Shown here: piece after piece, positions 7,553 to 16,169 of the stretch
Numbering within the stretch: position 1 is the stretch's first letter
How the letters are laid out: every line of letters starts with the position of its first letter
Source of the DNA: an uncultured Clostridia bacterium
Lineage (GTDB): Bacteria; Bacillota; Clostridia; Peptostreptococcales; Anaerovoracaceae
DNA: 28,375 bases
Reading direction: 5' to 3'
NCBI GenBank assembly: GCA_938034165.1
Contig: CALHKP010000005.1
Span: 1-28,375 of the forward strand
Made by a program: the position numbers and the translations under genes
The notes under the pieces: model-generated
Told to the model about the DNA's origin: nothing
The model's database searches: none
Seen by the model: only the letters and a program-made list of their open reading frames with translations

Positions 7553-8134
7553 ATGCCAGTTATACCTTATGTAATTGAACAGACAAGTGCAGGAGAAAGG
7601 TCATATGATATTTATTCAAGACTTTTAAAGGACAGAATTATTATATTGGGTGAAGAAATCAATGACCATGTTGCTAACTTGGTTATGGCTCAGCTCTTGT
7701 TCCTGGAAGCTGAAGACAGCGAAAAAGAAATCTGTATGTACATTCAAAGCCCCGGCGGTTCTGTAACCGCCGGTATGGCTATTTATGATACTATGCAATA
7801 TATCAAGCCGGATGTTTCCACAATCTGTGTGGGACAGGCTGCAAGCATGGGGGCATTTTTGCTGTCAGCAGGCACAAAGGGAAAGAGATATGCGCTTCCG
7901 AATGCGGAGGTAATGATTCACCAGCCTCTTGGAGGAGCCAGAGGACAGGCAACCGATATTAAGATTCATGCCGATTGGATTCTCAGAACAAGAGACAATC
8001 TGAACAGAATTCTCAGTGAGAACACAGGTCAGCCTCTTGAGGTAATCGAAAGAGATGTCGAAAGAGACAATTTCATGAGTGCAGTTGAGGCAATGGAATA
8101 CGGTCTGATTGACAAAGTAATCGAAAGAAAATAG
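7553..8134 (+). CDS. clpP: ATP-dependent Clp protease proteolytic subunit
   Basis: 193-aa serine protease that forms the double-heptamer chamber of ClpXP. The catalytic triad is in place: S98 in G-Q-A-A-S-M-G, H123 in V-M-I-H-Q-P, and D172 in E-R-D-N-F-M. The P-G-G-S-V oxyanion strand is at 67-71. The first residues (M-P-V-I-P-Y-V-I-E) match the short processed propeptide region of the family. The ribosome site AAGGGAG lies upstream. clpX follows after 19 nt, the standard pairing that keeps chamber and unfoldase coexpressed. Confidence 0.97.
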   Translation: MPVIPYVIEQTSAGERSYDIYSRLLKDRIIILGEEINDHVANLVMAQLLFLEAEDSEKEICMYIQSPGGSVTAGMAIYDTMQYIKPDVSTICVGQAASMGAFLLSAGTKGKRYALPNAEVMIHQPLGGARGQATDIKIHADWILRTRDNLNRILSENTGQPLEVIERDVERDNFMSAVEAMEYGLIDKVIERK

Positions 8135-8153
8135 TCTGCGAGGGGGAATCGAA

Positions 8154-9401
8154 ATGTCAGATAAATTTGATGAAAACGCACACCTGAGATGTTCGTTCTG
8201 CGGTAAGTCACAGGACGAAGTTGAGCGTCTGATTGCAGGCCCCGGTGTGTATATATGTAATGAATGTCTGCAGCTTTGCAACGAAATTATGCACAGCTAC
8301 GAGATGGAGACAGGCATGGAAGGTAGCGACGAACAGCAGCTTGAACTGCCTAAACCAAAGGAAATATTCGATTTCCTTTCAGAATATGTAATAGGCCAGG
8401 ATTCAGCAAAAAAAGCGCTTGCTGTAGCGGTCTATAATCATTATAAGAGAATAAATAATCTGAAGTTCACAAAAGAAGACAATGACGTTGAACTGCAGAA
8501 AAGTAATATAGTCATGATCGGGCCTACAGGTTCAGGAAAAACTCTGTTGGCACAGTCACTGGCTAAAATATTAAACGTACCTTTTGCTATTGCTGATGCA
8601 ACTGCATTAACTGAGGCAGGGTATGTTGGAGAAGACGTAGAAAACATTCTGCTTAGACTGATACAGGCAGCTGACTATGATATAGAAAGAGCACAGAAAG
8701 GTATCATCTATGTGGATGAAATAGATAAAATTGCAAGAAAGTCCGACAATCCATCAATTACAAGAGATGTGAGCGGAGAAGGTGTTCAGCAGGCACTGCT
8801 GAAAATACTCGAAGGAACTGTATCAAACGTTCCGCCGCAGGGAGGCCGTAAGCACCCTCAGCAGGAATTTATACAGTTTGATACCACAAATGTATTGTTC
8901 ATTTGTGGCGGTGCATTCGATGGACTTGAGGGCATAATCCAAAGACGAATGGGAGAGAAGGTTATCGGATTTAATGCAGAAGTCAAGGCAAAGGTTGACG
9001 ATGATAAGGCACCTCTTAAGCATATAGAACCGGAAGACCTTCTGAAATTCGGACTGATTCCGGAATTTATCGGAAGACTTCCTGTTATAGTTACGCTTGA
9101 TGAACTTACAGAAGAAGCTCTTGTTCGCATAATGAAGGAACCAAAGAATGCTCTTGTAAAACAGTACAAGAAGCTTTTCGAAATGGATGGAGTGGAGCTG
9201 GAAATCGAAGACGAAGCTATTGCAGCTCTAGCAAAAAAGGCTATCCAGCGAAAGACAGGTGCTCGTGGTCTTAGAAGCATATTCGAAAAAACTGTCGGAG
9301 ATATCATGTTCGAAATTCCGTCCAGAGAAAATGTAAAAAAATGCATTATAACAAAAGATACTGTTGAAAACGAAACTACTCCTAAAGTTATTTGTGATTA
9401 G
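8154..9401 (+). CDS. clpX: ClpX ATPase, specificity subunit of ClpXP
   Basis: 415-aa AAA+ unfoldase that feeds tagged or damaged proteins into ClpP. The N-terminal zinc-binding domain shows C-S-F-C-G-K and C-N-E-C-L (four cysteines, residues about 16-41). The AAA+ core has Walker A G-P-T-G-S-G-K-T, Walker B I-I-Y-V-D-E-I-D-K, the R-K-S-D-N-P-S-I-T-R-D sensor region, the ClpP-contacting I-G-F loop after M-G-E-K-V, and G-A-R-G-L-R sensor 2 near the end. The ribosome site GAGGGGG precedes ATG 8154. Fourth-gene neighbour lon follows after a 78-nt gap with a weak hairpin. Confidence 0.97.
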   Translation: MSDKFDENAHLRCSFCGKSQDEVERLIAGPGVYICNECLQLCNEIMHSYEMETGMEGSDEQQLELPKPKEIFDFLSEYVIGQDSAKKALAVAVYNHYKRINNLKFTKEDNDVELQKSNIVMIGPTGSGKTLLAQSLAKILNVPFAIADATALTEAGYVGEDVENILLRLIQAADYDIERAQKGIIYVDEIDKIARKSDNPSITRDVSGEGVQQALLKILEGTVSNVPPQGGRKHPQQEFIQFDTTNVLFICGGAFDGLEGIIQRRMGEKVIGFNAEVKAKVDDDKAPLKHIEPEDLLKFGLIPEFIGRLPVIVTLDELTEEALVRIMKEPKNALVKQYKKLFEMDGVELEIEDEAIAALAKKAIQRKTGARGLRSIFEKTVGDIMFEIPSRENVKKCIITKDTVENETTPKVICD

Positions 9402-9435
9402 GCAAGATGAGTTGGAAAACATTCCAAAAAAATAC

Positions 9436-9454
9436 AGGCGGCGCAAAGTCGCCT
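9436..9454 (+). terminator. Weak hairpin between clpX and lon (possible attenuator)
   Basis: AGGCGGC (9436-9442), GCAAA loop, GTCGCCT (9448-9454), then TATTAA. The stem is short and the tail is not a T-run, so partial termination or an mRNA-processing or stability element that lowers lon relative to clpPX is more likely than a full stop. Confidence 0.4.
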
Positions 9455-9479
9455 TATTAATTTAGGAAGGGGTGAAATT

Positions 9480-11903
9480 ATGTTTGAAGATAAAGAACTG
9501 GATTTTGATACAGAAGAAATTTATGAAAGTGACACAGCAGAAGAAACTGCAGAAGAAATTTTTATGCCCGAAGAACAGGATGAAGACCCTCAGGAAAGAG
9601 TCTATCCTTTTATAGCGCTTAGAGGAGTTACAGTATTTCCAAACACTGTACTGCACTTTGATATCGGAAGAGACAAGTCAAAGAAAGCCCTCGAAAAGGC
9701 AATGGCAGATGACAAGCTCATGTTTGTAGCTACACAGATAGACGAAGATGTCTTGATCCCATCCTTTGATGATGTTCACAGAATCGGTACACTTGTAAAA
9801 GTAAAGCAAATGCTAAAGATTAATGGAGACGTTATCAGAGTTCTTGTTCAAGGTCTCGGTCGTGGCTACATAAAAGCACCGATTACAGAAGAAGATTATA
9901 TGTCATGCACTATTGAGATTCTGCCGGATGAGGTAGACGAATCAGTCCTTCCTGTAGAGGATAAGGCTGCAATCAATGTGCTTTGTGACAAATATATAGA
10001 ATATGCAAATGTGACAGGGCAGATTGTGGAAGAAGTGGTTTCTAAGACTCTTTCCGCAAAGAATCCTATGCATCTTGTTTACAAAATAGCCAATACAATG
10101 AATATTTCTTATCAGCTTAAGCAGAAGGTGCTAGAAGCTTCTCCTTTTGCTGAAAAGGTTAGAATTCTTACGGAAATCGTATTTGAGGAATGTGAGCTTG
10201 CAAGCCTCGAAAAGGATTTGATGAAGAGAGTAAAGGCAAATATCGACCAGAATCAGAAGGAATATTTCCTAAAGGAAAGAATCAAAGCCATTCACGAAGA
10301 GCTCGGCGATAACGAAAATACTGAGATTGAAGTTCAGGAATGGATGCAAAAGCTAGAAAACCTCCAGCTTGACGATGCTGTTACGGAGAAGCTTGCAAAA
10401 GAAATCAAGCGTTTCTCAATGATGGGCTCATCTTCACCGGAGGCTACTGTAATAAGAAATTATATTGAGACAATCCTGGATCTTCCATGGAAAAAATCTT
10501 CCAAGCTTAATATAAATCTAAAAAAGGCTGAAAAGATTCTGGACAACGACCACTACGGGCTTGAGAAGGTAAAGGAAAGAGTTCTGGAATACCTTGCTGT
10601 AATTCACCTGTCAAGGGGAATCAAGGGCCCTATTCTCTGCTTTGTTGGTCCTCCGGGGGTAGGTAAGACTTCCATTGCGAAATCCATCGCAGCGGCAACA
10701 AACAGAAAGTTTGTAAGAATGTCTCTCGGCGGTGTTCGTGACGAAGCTGAAATCCGTGGTCACAGACGTACATATATCGGAGCTATTCCTGGACGAGTAA
10801 TCAGTTCAATAAGAGAATGCGGCAGCAACAACCCGCTGTTCCTTTTTGACGAAATAGACAAAATAGGTGCTGATTTTAAGGGTGATCCTGCATCAGCTCT
10901 TCTGGAAGTTCTCGATCCTGAACAGAACAATACGTTTACGGATCACTTCCTGGAAGTTCCGTTTGATTTATCAAAGGTGATGTTCATTACTACAGCAAAT
11001 TCACTGGATACTATTCCGCGTCCTCTGCTTGACAGAATGGAAGTCATTGAGATCAGCGGATATACAGAAGAAGAAAAGCTTAATATAGCACAGAAATACC
11101 TGATTCCGAAGAAAGTCAAGGAGCATGGTCTCAAGAAAGACTCCCTCAAGATTTCCGAGTCGGCGCTTCGTGATATAATTAATTATTATACAAGAGAGTC
11201 CGGTGTTCGTAATCTTGAACGTGAGATTGCAAATATCTGCAGAAAAGCTGCAATGATAACAGTAAACGAAAAGAAGAAGAGTTTTTCCATTACACCAAAG
11301 AATCTTGACAAATTCCTCGGCAAGAAAAAGTATCATTACGATGTTGTTGAGGGCGAAAGCGAAGTGGGTGTTGTAACAGGAATGGCATGGACTTCTGTAG
11401 GCGGAGATACTCTTTCCATAGAAACTGCAATTCTTGATGGTACAGGCAAGATGTCGCTGACAGGAAATCTGGGTGATGTGATGCAGGAATCCGCAAAGAT
11501 TGGCATAAGCTATGTTCGTTCTATTGCAAAGGAATTTGATATTGACAGCGAGTTCTACAAGAACAAGGACATTCACATACATGTTCCGGAAGGAGCAGTG
11601 CCAAAGGATGGACCTTCTGCAGGTGTTACGATGTTTACATCTATAGTGTCTGCACTTACAAGAATTCCTGTTAAGAAGGATGTTGCAATGACAGGAGAAA
11701 TCACTCTGAGAGGAAAGGTTTTACCTGTAGGGGGAATCAAGGAGAAGGTTCTTGCGGCTCACAGAGCCGGAATCAGAACTATACTGCTGCCGGAAGATAA
11801 TATGATTGATACTGAAGAACTTCCTTCAAGTGTCAAAAAGCATCTCAGATTCGTGCCTCTGAAATTTGCAAAAGAAGCTCTCGATGAGGCTCTGGACAGA
11901 TAA
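9480..11903 (+). CDS. lon: ATP-dependent Lon protease
   Basis: 807-aa AAA+ serine protease. An acidic N-terminal extension (about 40 residues, many D and E) precedes the substrate-binding LAN domain, which starts at Y-P-F-I-A-L-R-G-V-T-V-F-P. Walker A is G-P-P-G-V-G-K396-T and Walker B is F-L-F-D-E-I-D-K-I. The C-terminal protease domain has the Ser-Lys dyad: S713 in K-D-G-P-S-A-G and K756 in G-I-K-E-K-V-L-A-A-H-R-A-G. The ribosome site GGAAGGGG precedes ATG 9480. It is followed closely by engB, a common arrangement in Firmicutes. The 40-residue acidic start is slightly longer than in many Lon proteins. Confidence 0.97.
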   Translation: MFEDKELDFDTEEIYESDTAEETAEEIFMPEEQDEDPQERVYPFIALRGVTVFPNTVLHFDIGRDKSKKALEKAMADDKLMFVATQIDEDVLIPSFDDVHRIGTLVKVKQMLKINGDVIRVLVQGLGRGYIKAPITEEDYMSCTIEILPDEVDESVLPVEDKAAINVLCDKYIEYANVTGQIVEEVVSKTLSAKNPMHLVYKIANTMNISYQLKQKVLEASPFAEKVRILTEIVFEECELASLEKDLMKRVKANIDQNQKEYFLKERIKAIHEELGDNENTEIEVQEWMQKLENLQLDDAVTEKLAKEIKRFSMMGSSSPEATVIRNYIETILDLPWKKSSKLNINLKKAEKILDNDHYGLEKVKERVLEYLAVIHLSRGIKGPILCFVGPPGVGKTSIAKSIAAATNRKFVRMSLGGVRDEAEIRGHRRTYIGAIPGRVISSIRECGSNNPLFLFDEIDKIGADFKGDPASALLEVLDPEQNNTFTDHFLEVPFDLSKVMFITTANSLDTIPRPLLDRMEVIEISGYTEEEKLNIAQKYLIPKKVKEHGLKKDSLKISESALRDIINYYTRESGVRNLEREIANICRKAAMITVNEKKKSFSITPKNLDKFLGKKKYHYDVVEGESEVGVVTGMAWTSVGGDTLSIETAILDGTGKMSLTGNLGDVMQESAKIGISYVRSIAKEFDIDSEFYKNKDIHIHVPEGAVPKDGPSAGVTMFTSIVSALTRIPVKKDVAMTGEITLRGKVLPVGGIKEKVLAAHRAGIRTILLPEDNMIDTEELPSSVKKHLRFVPLKFAKEALDEALDR

Positions 11904-11919
11904 CAAAGGACTGGTGAAA

Positions 11920-12507
11920 ATGAAAATAACAAAATCAGAATTAGATACAATTGCGGTTAAACCGAATCAGTATCCTGAGGACAATATGCCGGAGGTTGCT
12001 TTTGCAGGCCGCTCAAACGTTGGAAAATCATCTCTGCTGAATCTGCTGACAAACAGAAAGAATCTGGCGAGGGTGAGCGGAAATCCGGGAAAGACAAGAA
12101 CTATTAATTTTTATCTGATTAATGATTCTTTCAGAATTGTTGATTTGCCGGGTTACGGATATGCTCGCGTATCCAAAAACGTTACCGAGAACTGGGGCGA
12201 AATGATGGAAACTTTTTTCAGGAACAGGAACGGACTGAAAAAAGTTGTACAGCTTGTTGACATACGTCACAAGCCATCGGCTCAGGACGTGCAGATGTAT
12301 CAATATCTGAAGCATTACGGACTTGATGGTATCGTTGTAGCAACAAAAGCCGACAAAGTCTCCGGAAATGAAAGACAAAAAAATATAGCTCTTATAAGAA
12401 AGACTTTAGAGCTCTCAAAGGACGACTTGGTTATACCTGTTTCGGCACTCAAGAGACAGGGACACGATAAGCTTTTGGATGTGATAGAAGCTCTTGTGGA
12501 GGAATAA
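11920..12507 (+). CDS. engB: Ribosome-biogenesis GTPase EngB (YsxC/YihA)
   Basis: 195-aa Era-like GTPase needed for late 50S subunit assembly. The frame is open from 11866 inside lon, but ATG 11920 is preferred: AAAGGA (11905-11910) sits upstream, and the resulting M-K-I-T-K-S-E-L start fits the family. Motifs: G1 G-R-S-N-V-G-K-S-S at about 30-38, G2 T-R-T-I-N-F, G3 D-L-P-G-Y-G-Y-A, G4 T-K-A-D, G5 V-S-A-L. The start is 16 nt after the lon stop. The next gene begins 3 nt after the engB stop, which indicates translational coupling. Confidence 0.95.
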   Translation: MKITKSELDTIAVKPNQYPEDNMPEVAFAGRSNVGKSSLLNLLTNRKNLARVSGNPGKTRTINFYLINDSFRIVDLPGYGYARVSKNVTENWGEMMETFFRNRNGLKKVVQLVDIRHKPSAQDVQMYQYLKHYGLDGIVVATKADKVSGNERQKNIALIRKTLELSKDDLVIPVSALKRQGHDKLLDVIEALVEE

Positions 12508-12510
12508 AAA

Positions 12511-12852
12511 ATGTTAGCCCTTTTTAGAAGAATTAAGGCGATTATTCCTTTTCTGAAGGATAAGGATGCACCTAAGAGAAAGAAAGCCCTTGTTATATTC
12601 GGCATTGTCTACCTGTTTCTTCCGGTAGACATTATACCGCCATTCTTTTTCCCCATTGGATTTGTGGATGATTTGATTATCTGGGTATATATTCTTTCCC
12701 ATCTCGGACCGGAACTTGACGAATATATTTCAACCGGCAGTAAAAAAGGTGATACAGCCAAAAAATTTCGTGACAAGGATATTGTTGAGGGTGTACAATT
12801 CGAAGTAGAAGATGATTCTGCAGATAGTGATAATGATAATTATGAGGAGTAA
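12511..12852 (+). CDS. DUF1232 (YkvA-like) small membrane protein
   Basis: 113 aa. The central part matches the DUF1232 pattern: a hydrophobic helix (about 27-42), then Y-L-F-L-P-V-D-I-I-P, and a second hydrophobic helix with G-F-V-D-D-L. The C-terminus is acidic and probably disordered (many D, E and N). Function of the family is unknown. It starts 3 nt after engB and its last codons contain the GAGGAG ribosome site of hpt, so it is firmly embedded in the operon. Confidence 0.8.
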   Translation: MLALFRRIKAIIPFLKDKDAPKRKKALVIFGIVYLFLPVDIIPPFFFPIGFVDDLIIWVYILSHLGPELDEYISTGSKKGDTAKKFRDKDIVEGVQFEVEDDSADSDNDNYEE

Positions 12853-12855
12853 ATT

Positions 12856-13383
12856 ATGGCAAACGATGTAATTGGTAAGATTTTATACACAGAAGCTGAT
12901 ATTCTGAAAAGAGCTGAAGAAATCGGCAAACAGATATCAGAAGACTTCGCCGGAGAAAAAGTTGTTCTTCTTGGAACTTTGAAGGGTGCAATCATGTGGA
13001 TGGCAGATGTAATGAAGAGAATCGATCTTGATACAGAAATCGACTTCATTTCAGCAAGCAGCTACGGTTCAGGCACAACAAGCAGTGGCGTGGTAAAAAT
13101 CAAAAAAGATATTGAGCTTGATATTTACAACAAAAATGTTATTATCATTGAGGACATAGTTGATACAGGCACAACTCTCAAATTCTTAAAAGAGTATCTT
13201 AAGGACAGAAATCCTAAGTGTGTCAAGATTTGTACTCTGCTTGATAAACCTGCAGGCAGAAAGGTTGACATAGAAGCAGAATATGTAGGATTTACTGTAG
13301 ATGATCTTTTCATCATCGGATACGGTCTTGATTATGACCAGAAATACAGAGATCTGCCATACATCAGCTATCTTGAAGGTTAA
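12856..13383 (+). CDS. hpt: Hypoxanthine phosphoribosyltransferase
   Basis: 175-aa purine-salvage enzyme that joins hypoxanthine (and usually guanine) to PRPP to form IMP or GMP. The PRPP-binding loop is clear: V-I-I-I-E-D-I-V-D-T-G-T-T-L at residues about 95-108, with acidic residues E99 and D100. Other family marks are L-K-G-A at 42-45, S-S-Y-G-S-G-T in the flexible loop, and Y-V-G-F-T-V-D-D-L-F-I-I-G-Y-G-L-D-Y near the C-terminus. The stop of the DUF1232 gene is 3 nt upstream. In many Firmicutes hpt sits with ftsH and tilS; here it is in a protease operon of a different kind. Confidence 0.95.
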   Translation: MANDVIGKILYTEADILKRAEEIGKQISEDFAGEKVVLLGTLKGAIMWMADVMKRIDLDTEIDFISASSYGSGTTSSGVVKIKKDIELDIYNKNVIIIEDIVDTGTTLKFLKEYLKDRNPKCVKICTLLDKPAGRKVDIEAEYVGFTVDDLFIIGYGLDYDQKYRDLPYISYLEG

Positions 13384-13423
13384 TTAAAATAATTATTATT
13401 TATTAAATAAAAGGAGATTAGAA

Positions 13424-13996
13424 ATGGCTTACAAAGTAGAAATCGGAATTTCAAACAAACACTTACATCTCAGTCAGGAACACCTGGAAGTTCTTTTTGG
13501 TGCAGGCGCTGAACTTACACCTAAGAAGGATCTTGTTCAGCCGGGTCAGTTCGCTGCTGAAGAGACAGTTGATATCGTAGGTCCTAAGAAAACTCTTTCA
13601 AGAGTAAGAGTTCTTGGTCCTGTAAGAAAAGAAACTCAGGTTGAACTTGCTCTTACTGATGCAAGATCAATCGGTATCACAGCACCAATCAGAGAATCAG
13701 GTAAATTAGAAGGAACACCTGGATGCAAACTGGTTGGACCATGCGGAGAAGTTGAACTTAATCACGGCGTAATCGCTGCTCTGAGACACGTTCACCTTAA
13801 CGATGAACAGGCTGCAGAAGCAGGCGTAAAAGACGGTGATGTAGTAAGCATCAAAATCGAAGGTGAAAGAGGACTTGTATTTGACAACGTTCTTGTAAGA
13901 GCAGGCGAAAAGCACTTCAGAGAAGTTCACCTTGATACAGACGAAGGAAATGCAGCTGGTTGCGGAAACAACACAGTTTGCGAAATCGTAAAATAG
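13424..13996 (+). CDS. pduL: PduL-type phosphate acyltransferase
   Basis: 190 aa. PduL interconverts acyl-CoA and acyl-phosphate and is unrelated to the classical Pta. The protein shows the two repeated PduL domains and their zinc-binding histidines: N-K-H-L-H-L-S near the start, R-H-V-H-L-N in the middle, and H-L-D-T-D-E-G-N-A-A-G near the end. It begins directly with the catalytic domain, with no N-terminal encapsulation peptide, and no microcompartment shell genes are nearby. It is therefore probably a cytosolic housekeeping enzyme for acetyl-phosphate/ATP formation; that part is inference. Ribosome site AAAGGAG. It is the last gene before a strong terminator. No acetate kinase gene is in the window. 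Confidence 0.92.
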   Translation: MAYKVEIGISNKHLHLSQEHLEVLFGAGAELTPKKDLVQPGQFAAEETVDIVGPKKTLSRVRVLGPVRKETQVELALTDARSIGITAPIRESGKLEGTPGCKLVGPCGEVELNHGVIAALRHVHLNDEQAAEAGVKDGDVVSIKIEGERGLVFDNVLVRAGEKHFREVHLDTDEGNAAGCGNNTVCEIVK

Positions 13997-14010
13997 TTGA
14001 TTTTTAATTG

Positions 14011-14036
14011 GGACAGGCTTGTGCCTGTCCTTTGTT
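14011..14036 (+). terminator. Rho-independent terminator of the tig-pduL operon
   Basis: GGACAGGC (14011-14018), TTGT loop, GCCTGTCC (14023-14030), followed by TTTGTT. The 8-bp stem is perfect and GC-rich. Confidence 0.9.
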
Positions 14037-14050
14037 AAAACGGAGGAAAT

Positions 14051-14713
14051 ATGCGCAGGCTTAACTATCTGCACTATACTGTGCTGATTATTCTAATTCC
14101 GATTGTAATTGTAATTCTGAGCTCAAATCTTGTATTGAGATTTCAGGAAACCTATGTATTCCATTTTAACGACAGCCAGGTAGTTAACAAGCTTTATACA
14201 GACATAGCACCGACGGAGTTCGCTGATGAGATTGCATCTTATTGGTCATCCTTCAGCAAAGACGAATTTCAGATATACGAAGAAAATGCAAATTTCAAGG
14301 ATGAGCTGTTCGATAAAAAAGAAGTACAGGTAATGGGAATGCTGAAAAAAATAATTAATATTCAACTTTTGGCAGGACTTCTATTTTCGATAATCATCTT
14401 TTTCATGTACAGAAAAATTTATATGAACAAACATCATGCGGCACTTCACCGGCTTGGATATATATCAGGGATAATCACCCTAGCAGCTGTTGTTTTGGTT
14501 AACATAGTACTTAGAATAGGCGCGGTCAGAAGCGGTTTGTACAACCTTCTGATAGGAGTGGAGCTGAGCAAAAAGTGTGCACTTGTAACACTTCTTGGCG
14601 GCTCATTTTACAAAGTATTTTTGATTTTCTTCAGCATTACCGCAGTAGCTTTGCTGGGTTTGCTATTTTATATCAATTATAATTTAACTAAGGATAAGAG
14701 ATTATTTTATTAG
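14051..14713 (+). CDS. Four-helix integral membrane protein, DUF1461-like (tentative)
   Basis: 220 aa. Predicted membrane segments lie at about 9-28, 100-118, 136-157 and 188-212. A charged extracellular region of about 70 residues between the first two ends in a F-D-K-K-E-V-x-V-M-G-M-L-K segment. That layout resembles the DUF1461 / TIGR01906 family of Firmicute membrane proteins with unknown function, but no search was possible and the match is from memory. The ribosome site CGGAGG is strong. The gene begins directly behind the pduL terminator and is followed after 9 nt by a DJ-1/PfpI gene. No promoter was identified with confidence. Confidence 0.55.
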   Translation: MRRLNYLHYTVLIILIPIVIVILSSNLVLRFQETYVFHFNDSQVVNKLYTDIAPTEFADEIASYWSSFSKDEFQIYEENANFKDELFDKKEVQVMGMLKKIINIQLLAGLLFSIIIFFMYRKIYMNKHHAALHRLGYISGIITLAAVVLVNIVLRIGAVRSGLYNLLIGVELSKKCALVTLLGGSFYKVFLIFFSITAVALLGLLFYINYNLTKDKRLFY

Positions 14714-14722
14714 GAGATTGAG

Positions 14723-15268
14723 ATGACATATTTATTTTTAGCTAATGGCTTTGAGGAACTGGAGGCTATTACTGTAGTAGATTTGTTCAGAAGAGCTGAT
14801 ATACAGATTAAGGTGATTTCTCTGATGGATGAAATCGGCATTTACGGATCAAAGGGTATACGTATCGAAGCGGATGAATTCTACGGTTTTTCCGATTTTT
14901 CGAATGCTCAGATGGTTATTTTGCCGGGAGGAATGCCGGGAACTACAAATCTGTGCAATCATTATGAATTTAACAGAGAGCTTAAGAAATATTATGACGC
15001 AGGCGGAACAATTGCTGCGATATGCGCTGCACCGATGGTTCTTGCAAAGGCGGGAATGCTGAAGGGTAAGGATGCTACAATTTACGACGGCATGGAGGAA
15101 GAACTCGTTGATGCCAAATATGTAAAGGAAGATGTGGTTGTAAGCGACAATATTATTACAGCAAGAGGACCGGGACTTGCTATTGATTTTGCACTTAAAC
15201 TTATAGAAATACTCAAGGGAAAGGAGATTGCTGAAGAGGTTCGTGAGGGACTTCTTTACAGCAAGTAA
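14723..15268 (+). CDS. DJ-1/PfpI (ThiJ) family protein
   Basis: 181 aa, normal for the DJ-1 branch. The nucleophile elbow is A-A-I-C101-A-A-P, the reactive cysteine of the family; an early glutamate in G-F-E-E-L-E-A-I (residues 9-16) is the usual partner. V-I-L-P-G-G-M-P-G-T precedes it and G-P-G-L-A-I-D-F-A-L follows. Family members are linked to glyoxalase III-like or protein and nucleotide deglycation activity and to oxidative stress, but which of these applies cannot be read from sequence. It sits between the membrane protein and the PHP gene; spacing of 5-9 nt indicates one transcript. Confidence 0.9.
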   Translation: MTYLFLANGFEELEAITVVDLFRRADIQIKVISLMDEIGIYGSKGIRIEADEFYGFSDFSNAQMVILPGGMPGTTNLCNHYEFNRELKKYYDAGGTIAAICAAPMVLAKAGMLKGKDATIYDGMEEELVDAKYVKEDVVVSDNIITARGPGLAIDFALKLIEILKGKEIAEEVREGLLYSK

Positions 15269-15273
15269 AAAAT

Positions 15274-16038
15274 ATGAGCTATTTAACGGATTATCATGTC
15301 CATACAAATTATTCTGACGGAACCATGAGACCTGTTGACCTTGTAAAAAAGTTCAAGGATGACGGGTATGATCTGATTGCAATAACTGACCATGATACTG
15401 TGGGCGGAATAATGGAAGCTGAAATCGCAGGAGAAGCGGTTGAACTAAAAGTGATTCCGGGTATTGAAATCTCAGCAAAAATTGATGTGGACGGACAGGA
15501 TTCGGAGGTTCATATTCTTGGATATCACATAGATCCGAAGAACAAAGAACTGCTGGAAACCTGTGAAAAGCTGCTTCAGTACAGAAGAGACAGAAACAAT
15601 CTTGTAGTGAAAAAACTCGAGGAAATGGGATATGAATTGAAGTTAGAGGAACTGATAAAAGTTCCGGGTGTTGACTTTGTTGGTAAACCCGATTTCGTGA
15701 GAGCTTTTGAGGAAAAAGGAATCAAAATGGAAGATCCGTGGGAATTCCTTGCATCCATACCAAAGACAAGAATCACTGCACAGGAAGCAATAAACGTAAT
15801 CAGAGCAGCAGGAGGCATCGCTGTTTTGGCTCATCCAATGAAAATAAGGGAGTTGAGACCGCAAGAGGAAGGATTTTTTGAAAGATTAGATCCTGTTGCT
15901 AGAGAACTGAGAAAAGGCGGGCTGAAGGGCATGGAATGCTATCATCCTTCTGCAGACGACGATGATTCTCTTAAGCTTGTTCAGGTTGCAGGAAAATATC
16001 ATCTTCATATCACAAAAGGCTCGGACTTCCACGGTTGA
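15274..16038 (+). CDS. PHP-domain phosphoesterase, C-terminus unusually short
   Basis: 254 aa. Metal-binding PHP motifs in order: D-Y-H-V-H-T-N-Y-S-D-G, A-I-T-D-H-D-T, G-I-E-I-S, an L-A-H-P motif, and G-S-D-F-H-G. This matches the TrpH/YciV-like group, whose members include 3',5'-nucleotide bisphosphatases and RNase AM. The frame stops with two adjacent TGA codons immediately after the last metal motif, while relatives usually run 10-30 residues further. Reading one base differently in a TT dinucleotide near 16034 would add about seven residues (D-E-E-D-V-K-I) before TAA, so a small frameshift is possible. All metal ligands are present, so it is probably active. The ribosome site is weak and the start lies 5 nt after the upstream stop, suggesting translational coupling. 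Confidence 0.85.
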   Translation: MSYLTDYHVHTNYSDGTMRPVDLVKKFKDDGYDLIAITDHDTVGGIMEAEIAGEAVELKVIPGIEISAKIDVDGQDSEVHILGYHIDPKNKELLETCEKLLQYRRDRNNLVVKKLEEMGYELKLEELIKVPGVDFVGKPDFVRAFEEKGIKMEDPWEFLASIPKTRITAQEAINVIRAAGGIAVLAHPMKIRELRPQEEGFFERLDPVARELRKGGLKGMECYHPSADDDDSLKLVQVAGKYHLHITKGSDFHG

Positions 16039-16071
16039 TGAAGAAGACGTGAAAATATAATAATGATTATC

Positions 16072-16106
16072 CAAAAAGAACTGTAAAAGGTTCTTTTTGT
16101 TTGTAT
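16072..16106 (+). terminator. Rho-independent terminator after the PHP gene
   Basis: CAAAAAGAAC (16072-16081) pairs perfectly with GTTCTTTTTG (16090-16099) across an 8-nt loop, then TTTGTATT. The tail overlaps the -35 region of the next promoter. Confidence 0.8.
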
Positions 16107-16129
16107 TGGAAAGAAAATAAGGTTATAAT
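16101..16129 (+). promoter_or_regulatory. Sigma-A-type promoter of glpP
   Basis: TTGTAT (16101-16106), 17-bp spacer, TATAAT (16124-16129). The leader is about 35 nt and carries AAGGGAG (16157-16163) 6 nt before ATG 16170. Confidence 0.65.
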
Positions 16130-16169
16130 AATATTAATAACCTATGCCATTGGAGAAAGGGAGATAGAT

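Noticed and set aside
11001..11582. 193-codon minus-strand frame inside lon
   Set aside because: Fully antisense to the conserved Lon ATPase/protease region, with no start signals and a cysteine-rich shadow composition.
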